In this document: piece by piece, positions 39,215-48,915 of the stretch
Layout: the number at the start of each line of letters is the position of its first letter
Numbering within the stretch: the stretch's first letter is position 1
Assembly: GCA_947471745.1 (NCBI GenBank)
Contig: CANJKZ010000262.1
Location: 690,501-754,500 of the forward strand
Direction: 5' to 3'
Source of the DNA: Closterium sp. Naga37s-1
Lineage: Eukaryota > Streptophyta > Zygnematophyceae > Desmidiales > Closteriaceae
DNA: 64,000 nucleotides
Notes under the pieces: generated by a model
The model's database searches: none
What the model was told of the DNA's origin: nothing
What the model saw: only the letters and a program-made list of their open reading frames with translations
Made by a program: the position numbers and the translations under genes

Positions 39215-40573
39215 GGTTGTCTTGCAAGTACTTAGGAACTACAGAGTTGCGCGACGCTAGATACCCAGTTCTCGCTGAAACAACTCTAGCCCAGCCAGCA
39301 CCCAATACTTTCACTCAGTACCGTACTCAACCATGTAGAAACTATACGAACATTGCCCGAAGGTACACAACCGTTTCGTCTTAAACACGTCCACCATCAA
39401 ACCCAGTCAAGCACCAAACGCCCGAGATGAACAACGCAGGGGGGCAAAGAAACGCGCTCCGGAAGCCTTCTTCCCGTCCGTTGATTATTGAGGCCTTGTG
39501 TGACACAAGGATGACTAGAAATCGTCGTAAGGTACGTCATAGCATTTCCTGCTTCACAAAATACCATATAACCGCTATGTTATATGCAGAAAATGTTTTG
39601 AAACCTTCAGGAGCGAACTGTACCATACAAAAATGGAAGTTTATGACATTGCGTGATTTTGACTGCAAATTGCATCGCAATACGGTTACATTTCCGTGAC
39701 ACTTGGGAGCTGGCATTGCGATCGGGGTGAGGGTGGCAAAGATGGGAAGGGGGGAACCACTTGCTGCTGCAGCAACCTCCTGCCAAAGTAACGGCCTCGA
39801 AACAGCTGTCAGTGTCCGTTTCGTGACGTTCAATCCGATCCATCTCCCTAGCTTCGTCAACAAATTCAGTGGCGACAGAACACTTGTGAATGATCAGAAT
39901 GGCATGGATCGCGTATAGGTACATGGTATCTAAACCGCTAACTAACTAGTATTCTGCATAAACTATTGGATTATTGATGTTACTAGTGCAATGGAGAGAA
40001 CAAGCTAGAATTGCACTATCAAATATGGTATCGGTAACGTGATCAACGGGGTGCCCCGCATGTCTAGCGCCGAGGTTGGGAATTTTAGAGGTGTAGTGAC
40101 GGACCACGAGTTACCAGGCGAGCTGTACGGTTTGGGCGCAATGGTGGTGGCGGCGGCGCGGATACTAATCGAGGCGTGCGTACATCGCAAGGTGGTAACG
40201 GGTCATTGTTTTCTCATAGTGGCAGAACAGTGCTGTGCGCGGTAGAGATGAAGTGAGGAAATATTGTTTCCCTTTACTACCCCCCTCCCTGAAGGAGGCG
40301 TTACGGAAGTGCGTGAATGTCGCATGAATTCCTGCTGCGAATATAGTCAGCAAGGAAATAGTGATTTGCGATTTCGACAGGGAACAGAGTTGTCTTTGCT
40401 GCGATCAGAAGTTGATCGTACCCAGGATAACCTCGGGAAGGTTCGCACACAACTGAGTGGTAGTGGTGGGCCCTTGACCTCAATTCAGAGTGAAAGTAAA
40501 ATGATTGAGATGATTAAAACATGCAAATAGAAGGATATAAATAAGAGTACACGGGAATACGAAACGACCTAAC
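39215..40573. other. Intergenic, upstream of the third kinase
   Basis: No gene recognised. Should hold the kinase promoter. Short open frames have no family-like content. Confidence 0.5.
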
Positions 40574-40968
40574 TGTTGGGCTGAGAAAAGCCCTTGGAAA
40601 CCTTCAGGACTAAGATCAGGTGTTGACTTAGAGATGTAATAGCGGAAGCGTTTAATGAATAATTGCTTGAACCACCTTGTACTGGTGTGTGAGAACAAGA
40701 TAAGTTGAAAGTAGCAAAGAGATACAAGCCTTTTATATGATTACAAGGAATATGAAAAGTCCTACTTTAACTGTTTTGCTGTTGCGGTTCGATACAGTGC
40801 CGACTCGGGTAACTGCTCTGTAACGAGTCAGTTATGTGTCCTCGCTGTCGCACTGTACGTTTCGTCAAGTTTAAGGTCGGAGACCTTTGACCTTCGCGTA
40901 ACCTCTGACGGTTGTCTTGGTTGACTCGAGTGCTTTTTCGCTGAAGGCAGCTCCGTTTCGTGTCGAAG
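40574..40968 (-). repeat. Remaining 395 bp of the split LTR of the second copia family
   Basis: On the minus strand it begins right after the caaag duplication and ends with CCAACA at 40574, the inverted complement of the TGTTGG start at 4128. A tatttatatcc promoter-like word lies near its end. With the 42 bp at 4128-4169 it would make one LTR of about 437 bp. Confidence 0.6.
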
Positions 40969-40973
40969 CTTTG

Positions 40974-41097
40974 TGAGAAACTGAACGAGAATGAATGACT
41001 AAGGGAAAGTTGGGTACAAATGTAAACCCTAGAAAACTGTACCCCATATGTGCTACCCCACTATAGCCTACAGTAGCTATGTCATATAAATCTGACA
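40974..41097 (-). repeat. 3' LTR (124 bp) of the minus-strand copia half
   Basis: Reverse complement of the LTR type at 4170-4293. The polypurine tract (cctatgggggtg on the minus strand) lies at about 41098-41112. Outer flank ctttg at 40969-40973. Confidence 0.88.
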
Positions 41098-41272
41098 CAC
41101 CCCCATAGGCAAAGTGGGGGAGAACAAGGGGTCACAAGACCAGTCAAGCAAAGCAAAGCAAGCTCAGGGTGGATCACAAAGTCAAGGCCAGTTCACATGC
41201 AGGATTACATATAGATATAAGGCTAGACAAGCAAGAGCAGGTGTATATATATATGCAACAGTACAAACAAGG

Positions 41273-44264
41273 TCAAGGGGTGAGCAAGTGAGGCAAGGTA
41301 GGCACAAGACCCAGCTGAGTACAGAAGCGCTGATGATCACAAGGCGCAAGTGCCTTGGTGAAGATATCAGCAGTGTTGGCCTGAGAGGCCACGTACGCAA
41401 GCCGCAGCTGACCACGCTGCTGTAGCTCACGAGCAAGGAAGTAGCGGAGAGCAATGTGCTTCGTTCTGTGATCCAGTCTCTGCTCTCGACACAAGGCCAG
41501 CATGGCCTTATTGTCTACGTATAGCACTGGAGGAGAACGAGGCGGCTCTCCGAGGTCAGTCAGCAGGTAGGTGAGCCAGCGAAGCTCCTGTGCAGCCATG
41601 GCCCCGGCGTAGATCTCAGCCTCACAACTGGAGCCGAGAACAGAAGACGAGCGGGTAGCCCGCCACGAAACAGAGCCGGAACCAAGGCTGAAGGTGTAAC
41701 CCTGTGACGACCGCTGCGTAGCCTGGTCGTCAGCCCAAGAAGCGTCTGCGTGCCCAGTGAGGACCACTGGACTCTGCCCTCCAAGCACAAGCCCCATGCC
41801 CGACGTACTGCACAAGTAACGCAACACCCTCTTCGCAGCAGCCATGTGCTCTGGTCTGTGTCTCCCAGGAGCAACATAGCGTGCGAGAATGCTAAGAGGG
41901 TATGCGAGGTCAGGTCGTGTGCAGGTCATCAGGTACATGAGGCAGCCAACAAGCTCTGGGTACGGGCCACTCGACTCTACGGACTCATCCGAAGGCAGAG
42001 CTGAGAGTGAGTGGCGAGTAGGCAGAGGAGTGGCCTGAGGCGAGGAGTACGTGAAGCCGAAGCGCTGAAGGACCTGCTGCACCATGTGTGACTGAGTCAG
42101 GGTAATGGTGCGGCGTGCTCTGTCCCGGGTGATCTGCAAGCCAAGGTAGCTGCGCAGTTCACCCAGGTCTGTGCACGTGTGTCTCTTCTGCAGGTCGGAC
42201 TTCACGTGGGCGAGTCCAGCAGTGTCAGCTGTGGCAAAGACCAAGTCGTCGACGTACACGAGGATGTAGAACGGCGGCAAAGAAGTGTCGGTGCGCAGAA
42301 ACAGCGACGGGTCGGCAGTAGAGGGAGCAAACCCAAGAGCCGCAAGTGTAGTCCTCAGTGTGTCGTGCCACTCACGCGGTGCCTAGCGGAGACCGTAGAC
42401 TGGTCGCCGGAGGCTCCACTGGGTGCCAGGAGGAAAAGACCCAGTGAAGCCAGGTGGGCGACGTAGCCAGATCTCCTCGTGCAGGCTGCCCTGCAAGAAA
42501 GCAGTGCTGAAGTCAAGAGAGTGCAGCTCGTAGTCGCGGTGAGCAGCTATGTGCAGCAGTACCCAAAGAGTGGTCATCTTCGGGGTGGGAGAGAAGGTCT
42601 GAAAGTAGTCAACTCCCTGCCGCTGACTGAAGCCACGAGCCACGTAACGCGCCTTGAAGACAGGCGGAGAACCCGGCGGTCGCTTCACCCTGAAAATCCA
42701 CATGCCACTGACGATGTTCGCCCCAGGCGGGGGAACCTCGTCAACGTAGGTGCCTGTGGACTTCCAGGAAGCCATCTCTGTGTCCATAGCTGCCTGCCAC
42801 TGAGAAGAGTAGGGACCCTCTATCGCCTCCGCGTAAGAGCGCGGAGTCGGGATGTCAAGTGCATCCGGGTCTCCCTCAGGGGTAAGCAGTACGGACACGA
42901 GATGAGGTGAAGCAGCAGCCAAACACTGGAACTCCTCCTGCCTGTCCTCAAGGAAGTCCGTGCCAAGGGCACACTCACCCCCGACGGACGGAGGACAGAC
43001 AGACTCAGACTCAACGACAAGACTAGCAGCGTAGTCTAGACGACAGCGAGCAGCAAAGTCGACGAGCTCAGCAACTAGGGCAGACGCAGCAGTGGACTCA
43101 AAGGAAGGGTCAGTGACGACAGTAGCAAGGAGACGCGTGACAGTAGGACTGGCAGCACGAAGAGAGTCCGACTCCGGGTCGGGAAGAGCAGGAAGAGAGG
43201 ACTCAGGAGGAGAAGGCAAAGGGGCACGCAGAGGAGCAGTGGACGGACGCAGAGACATCCGGTGCGTGCCAGGGATAGGAGGAGGACGCTGACGCGAACC
43301 ACGACCACTAGAGTGAGCAGGACGGACAGGCGACGCAGGGCGAGACGCAGGCTCACGACGCTCAGCCAGACCTCCAGTAGGACCAGTGTAGGGAGAAGGA
43401 GCGGGCAGTGGGGAGGCCGGCTGTAACTGTAACTGTGACGGGACAGGCTGTGGACACTCTAAGGGAGGAGGAGGACCAGTAGAAGGCGGGAGACCAAGAA
43501 CCTGCTGAAGGAGCGGAACGAAGTACGGCCGAGGCCGCGCGGCGACTCCAGACACGGCAGGGACAGCACCAGTACCCCCAGCGGCAGCACCAGCGCCAGC
43601 AGCACCTCCAGCTCCAGTACCTCCAGCAGCACCAGTAGCACCCCCAGCAGGACCGCCTCCAGGACCGACAGCAGTAGCCTCAGCGTCAACACCCTCAGCA
43701 GCTCCAGCTCCAGTCGTACCCGCAGGCCCAGCAGCTCCAGTACTCCCAGTACGAGCACCTCCGGGACCCGCGGCACCAGCACCCTCAGCAGCCGAAGAAC
43801 CTCCAGCTCCAGCAGCACGCCTCCAGCGCCGGGCAAACCACTCGCGCAGCTCCTGTGGAGAGAGTGGCTCCCGCCGAGACGAAGCACCCGGAGAACCTCC
43901 AGGCTCAGCACCGCCAGACGCCACACGAGCAGGCCCAGCTCCCTCAGGCTCCGCACCCCCAGGCTCAGCACCTCCAGGCGTAGCACCCCCAGGCTCAGCA
44001 CCCCCAGGCTCAGCACCCCCAGGCTCAGCACCCCCAGGCTCAGCACCCCCAGGCTCAGCACCCCCAGGCTCAGCACCCCCAGGAGTAGCACCCTCAGGCT
44101 CAGCACCCCCAGGCGTAGCACCCACACGCTCAGCACCCCCAGAGTCAGCACCCCCAGGCTCAGCACCCTCAGCAGCACCAGAGTCACCAGTAACCTCGAC
44201 AGGCTCGACGGCGTCTACCTGGGACACACCTGAAGGGGCAGGACCCTGAGGGGGGAGGGGGTCT
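41273..44264 (-). pseudogene. Copia linker, reverse transcriptase and RNase H with one nonsense codon
   Basis: Reads in one frame from 44264 down to the stop at 41273, except for TAG at 42383-42385, where the sister copy at 2 kb has CAG (Gln of YGLRQAP). The linker has many repeats of Gly-Gly-Ala-Glu-Pro. The reverse transcriptase has YVDDLVFATAD, the RNase H has GHADASW, and the end is ADIFTKAL. It is closely related to the 1-3.2 kb copy but has an independent stop. Confidence 0.88.
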
Positions 44265-45136
44265 TGTCAAAGTTATATTTAAGATATATCCTGCTTGCTG
44301 TAGTTACTGTAGTTATAGTTCTTTGCTGTTGGTGGTGCACCTCTTGTTTGTGTTTCTCGACTATATCTTGTATGCTTTGCTTTAGTGAAGCTAACTTGTT
44401 TGGTCAATTTCTCTCGACACTCCCTTGGCCTTGACCTCGACAATAGCTTGGCCTAGGCTACTAAGCCTAGGCCCTCCTTAAACCCGGTTACCCGCTTCGA
44501 TAGTGTTTTGACATGGTATAGAGCGATTAAAATCCTGACCTAAGTTAATGGGCCCACCCATTCGCGGCACGGCGCTCGCTGCGACGGGCGCGGCGGCGAG
44601 CTGGCCGCGTTTCCCTCGTTGCCAGCCCGTCGTTTTTTTTTCCCTCGTCGCCTGCCCGTCGCCAGCCTGTCGCGTTTTCCCCCGTCGCCAGCCAGTCGCG
44701 TCCCCCCCGTCGCCAGCCCGTCGCGTTTCCCTCGTCGTCAGCCCGTCGCTTTTCCCCCCCGTCACCACCTCTGCCCGCGCCTACGCCTGCAGCCGAGTTT
44801 GCGCGAGAGTGGGGAAAAGGGGGGGGGGGCGGCATCGAGAATGAAGGGGACGGCGTCCGTGGCGGACGTCGCGGCCCTTCCTCCCCCCGTCCATTTTTCT
44901 TCCCTCCCGTCGCCTCGCTCCGCCCGTCGCACTCCCCCGGCCCCCTGCCCGTCACCCACCCCGACGCGACTGTTCGCGTGTGCAGCGGCGGTCGCTGTGG
45001 GTGGGAGAGGGAGGAGGGGAAGGGATTGGTGGCGGAACTCTGTGGGGGGGAGTGGGAAAGGGGGAAGGGAGTGGCGGCGGAATGCTGTGGGGGAGAGAGA
45101 GGAAAAGGGGGAAGGGAGTGGCGGCGGAACACCAGC

Positions 45137-45519
45137 GATCACCGCCAGCACCAGCACCAGCTCCAGGGCCAGCCGCCAGCACCAGCACCAGCACCAGGGC
45201 CAGCCGCCAGCACCAGCACCAGCTCCAGGGCCAGCCGCCAGCACCAGCACCAGCTCCAGGGCCAGCCGCCAGCACCAGCACCAGCTCCAGGGCTAGCCGC
45301 CAGCACCAGCACCAGCTCCAGGGCCAGCCGCCAGCACCAGCACCAGCACCAGGGCCAGCCGCCAGCACCAGCACCAGCTCCAGGGCCAGCCGCCAGCACC
45401 AGCACCAGCACCAGGGCCAGCCGCCAGCACCAGCACCAGCTCCAGGGCCAGCCGCCAGCACCAGCACCAGCTCCAGGGCCAGCCGCCAGCACCAGCACCA
45501 GCTCCAGGGCCAGCCGCCA
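45137..45519 (+). repeat. 31-bp minisatellite (cagcaccagcaccagctcca type)
   Basis: About 12 tandem copies with a c/t alternation (ctcc or cacc). Because 31 is not a multiple of 3, each frame cycles through Gln-His, Pro-Ala and Ser-Thr repeats. This explains the long low-complexity open frames here. Confidence 0.9.
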
Positions 45520-45735
45520 GCAGAGAACCCCACCAGCAGAGAACCCCACCAGCAGAGAACCCCGCCAGCAGAGAACCCCGCCAGCAGATAACCCCGCCAG
45601 CAGAGAACCCCGCCAGCAGAGAACCCCGCCAGCAGAGAACCCCGCCAGCAGAGAACCCCGCCAGCAGAGAACCCCGCCAGCAGAGAACCCCGCCAGCAGA
45701 GAACCCCGCCAGCAGAGAACCCCGCCAGCAGAGCA
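45520..45735 (+). repeat. 16-bp minisatellite (ccagcagagaaccccg)
   Basis: About 13 tandem copies directly after the 31-bp array, one with a gataac variant near 45585. Confidence 0.9.
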
Positions 45736-46501
45736 CCACCCTCTGCCCTGCCTCTCCCCTCCCGCGGCTGCTACTGTGGGGGGTAGGTGGCGGGAGCGGG
45801 GGGGTGGGAGGGCTGGCTGCAGTGTGAAGGACAGGGCAGAGACAACTGTGGGTTGGGCAGGGGTGTGGAGGAAGGAAGGGAGGGAGGGGGTGCGGTTCCA
45901 GGGGGTGGCTGAAATGCGGGGTGAGGTTGAAGGACGGTGGTTGATTGGGGGTGCGGATGTGGGGGTTAGTAAGAGGGGACGTTGCGGCCACCCCCCCACC
46001 TCCTCTCCTCATCCCCCACTCAACCCCCCTTTCGTAAAAGGGGGTTAGTAAGAGGGGACGCCGCGGCCACCCCCCCACCTCCTCTCCTCATCACTCACTC
46101 ACCTCCTCCTGTGTCCTCATCTCCTCTCCTCTCCTCTCTCCCTCTCGCCGCCTCCCCTCACGTACCCCTCTGCCGTCTCCCATTGCGCCAGCTATACCCC
46201 TTCAGGGGGTGTTGACTACTCTAGTTCCTACTGCAAGCAGGCTAAGGGGGTGTGTCAAAGTTATATTTAAGATATATCCTGCTTGCTGTAGTTACTGTAG
46301 TTATAGTTCTTTGCTGTTGGTGGTGCACCTCTTGTTTGTGTTTCTCGACTATATCTTGTATGCTTTGCTTTAGTGAAGCTAACTTGTTTGGTCAATTTCT
46401 CTCGACACTCCCTTGGCCTTGACCTCGACAATAGCTTGGCCTAGGCTACTAAGCCTAGGCCCTCCTTAAACCCGGTTACCCGCTTCGATAGTGTTTTGAC
46501 A

Positions 46502-47513
46502 GGTCTACCGGGGGGGGACCTGGCACAAGGAAGAACGGTGGCGGGGGGAGGGACGGAGTGCGGTAGGGGAAGAGGCGGTAGTAGGGGACCGACTCGTCAA
46601 ACGTGACGTCCTGGGAGGACAGAACACGGCGAGAGGTGGGGTGGTAGAACTGCCACCCTGGCGCGTCAGGGGGGAAGCCAAGGAAGACGCAAGGAGCAGC
46701 ACGAGGGGACAGCTTGTCCGCAGACAAGTCGCGGACAAACGCCCGAGATCCCCAGACACGGAACGCAGACGCATCGCCAACCTTCCCCGTCCACAGCAAA
46801 GCTGGGGAGGTCTCCGGCATGGAGACCCTGGGGTGAAGGTTGATCTGATGCGCCGCGTACCGAACCGCAAACGGCCACAGAAAATGGGGGGCAGCCGCAT
46901 GCATCATGGACGTACGGGCGACGTCCATGACCATGCCAATGCGGCGCTCAGCAATCCCATTTTGCTGTGGAGAGTCCGGAAGCGTGAAGGTCTGGCGGAT
47001 GCCTCGTGTACGACAGTAGGCTCGCAGAAGGCCAGAGGAGAACTCTCCACCTCTGTCAGAGTGCAGACGCAGAACAGGAAAGTCCGAGCCGAAGCTCTGC
47101 CTGAGCTGGAGACGAGCTGCACGGATCCAGTCGATCAACACCTCAGTGACATCACCCTTGCTGCGCAAGGGGAAGACTGTGGTGTAACGCGAGTAGTCGT
47201 CAACCACCAGCAGGAAGTAGCGCTCGTGACCCTGTCCACGGACGCGGGCCGGGCCCCACACGTCCATGTGAAGCGTCTGCAGCGGGGCCTCTGTCTGAGG
47301 AAACTGGGAGGAGTGAGGGGCAGCCCGCTGCCGCCCCTTGACACAGGGGACGCAGGTAGGGCCAGGCCCCGGAGGAAGGGGAGGGAGGGACCGGGGAAGA
47401 CCAGAGACAAGGACACGGGAGGCCATCCCTCGGAGACGAAGCAGGGAGGGGTGACCAAGGCGGTGGTGCCAGAGGAGAGTCTCGTGAGACAGAAGGCGAC
47501 ACGAACAGGGGGC
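46502..47513 (-). CDS. Copia integrase region (end of pre-integrase to integrase)
   Basis: From the minus-strand start the frame holds the end of the pre-integrase domain, then an integrase core with LHMDVWGP (first Asp), LHSDRGGEF (second Asp) and SPQQNGIAERRIG (Glu). A C-terminal domain follows (FLGFPPDAPGWQFYHP, SSQDVTFDESVPYYRLF). It ends at GPPPVD, where the other LTR element is inserted, and runs out at a stop inside that LTR (46476). The linker resumes at 44264. Confidence 0.85.
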
Positions 47514-47731
47514 ACAGTGGAAGGTCTTTGACTGAGAATGGGGATAGAACTACCTCTAGCTATCATGATTCATGATGCTTCTGAGGTCTGAGATTTCCCA
47601 GAAGCATCAGGAGGTCTTAGACTGAGAATGAGGGGGCAAATATGCCTCTATTTAGCATCAAGGACCAGGCCAGACACATAACCCTACACATGGACGTAAC
47701 CAACCAATGGGGTTCACAGTGGATCAGTCAC
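47514..47731 (-). other. Breakpoint region with duplicated intron motif
   Basis: Between the copia fragment and the membrane exon. The phrase aggtctttgactgagaatg (47522-47540) recurs as aggtcttagactgagaatg near 47611. The word aggtct also ends the copia half at 7225-7230, so it could be junction microhomology. A 10-bp inverted repeat gatgcttctg/cagaagcatc lies at about 47574-47609. Confidence 0.5.
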
Positions 47732-48870
47732 ATACGGGGGGGAGGAAGGCGCGGGGAGAATGCCTCCGAAGGCGAATATGGCAGCAAACACTGTTGCAGC
47801 AATCCCAATGCCAATCTGGACACGCCAGGGTGGTGGGGGAGGGTAAACCGATGGATGCAGCGGAAAAAATGATTGGTATGAGAGGGGAGCGGTTGCGGGG
47901 AGAATGTCTTCGAAGGTGAATATGGCAGCAAACACCGTGGCAGCAATGCCAATGCCAATCTGCCACATACACATGGGAGGGGGACAGAGGGGGGAGAGTC
48001 AGAGTAAGATCGCTTGCCACTTAAGCTGTGTCCCTTCACCCATTTCGACACAAGCACACCTCAACCAGGTCAGGTGGTCCCTCCTTGGTGAACAACAGGT
48101 GAACAACAGGTGAACAACAGCAGCAGTGTCCACCAGTGGCTTGGCTCTGACTGCACTGCGATGAGTTCGGTGAGCAACGCCAAGAATGATGGCCCGTGCT
48201 TGCTCACCCCCAACGCTTGCTTCCCTTGCTTTGTGCCGCTGCAGCACAGCAGCACGCCTCACCTTAGTGGGCAGGTCTTCGATGAGGGCAGCGGTGTCCA
48301 CCAGCAGCTCTGTCTGCGGGTTGTCATAGTCTATGGCTGCTGTGCTGCTCACCTGTCCCTGATGCTCCTGAGCCCCTGCAGTGCATGCATCCTCTGACCA
48401 TGCCACAGCACCACAGCGCCTCTGACCATGCATCCTCTGACCATGCTGCTCACCTGTCCTCTGACCATGCCACTGCACCACAGCACGCCTCACCTTAGTG
48501 GGGAGGTCCTTGGTGAGAGCAGCCGTGTCAACCAGCGGATCTGTCTGTGGGTTGTCGTAGTCTATGGCTGCTGTGCTGCTCCTCTGTCCCTGCTGCTCCC
48601 TTGCTGCTGCTTCCCTGCCTCTCAGAGTGCCTTTTCTGCCCCTGAGACTGCATGCATGCATCCTCCGCCCCTGCCACTGCAGCAGCACAGCGCGCCTCAC
48701 CTTAGTGGGGAGGTCCTTGGTGAGAGCAGCAGTATCCACCAGCGGCTCTGTCTGCGGGTTGTCGTAGTCTATGGCTGCTGTGCTTTGCACCACTTTTGCC
48801 CGCTTCTTCTCCTCCGCTTGCCTGCAAACAGGGCGAGAAGTGGAGGCAAGCAAGGGCATCATGTGGCATG

Positions 48871-48915
<45 letters not shown>

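Larger units (their letters stand above)
44265..46501 (+). mobile_element. Non-autonomous LTR retrotransposon (2.2 kb) with identical LTRs
   Basis: LTRs at 44265-44513 and 46253-46501 (249 bp each, TGTCAAAG...TTTTGACA) show no difference by eye. Target duplication ggtct at 44260-44264 and 46502-46506. Primer site TGGTATAGAGC at 44514, polypurine tract (taagggggtg) before the right LTR. No gag or pol. The inside is GC-rich leader-like sequence plus two minisatellites. Such an element must be mobilised by enzymes of another element. Confidence 0.92.
40974..47513 (-). mobile_element. Copia element, 3' half (pre-integrase to 3' LTR), interrupted by another LTR element
   Basis: On the minus strand: end of gag-pre-integrase, integrase (46502-47513), linker, reverse transcriptase and RNase H (44264-41273), 3' UTR with polypurine tract, and LTR (41097-40974). 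The 5' part is absent; homology stops at about 47513. The non-autonomous element 44265-46501 is nested in the linker with 5-bp duplications ggtct; without it the reading frame is continuous. The outer flank matches that of the half-element at 4170. Confidence 0.8.

Noticed and set aside
42383-44227. Independent gene encoding a Gly/Ala/Glu/Pro-rich protein plus partial RT
   Set aside because: It is the linker and RT start of the minus-strand copia, cut by a nonsense codon at one end and a nested insertion at the other.
44978-46048. Gln-His/Pro-Ala-rich open frames on both strands
   Set aside because: Products of the 31-bp and 16-bp minisatellites inside a non-autonomous LTR element; no conserved domain.
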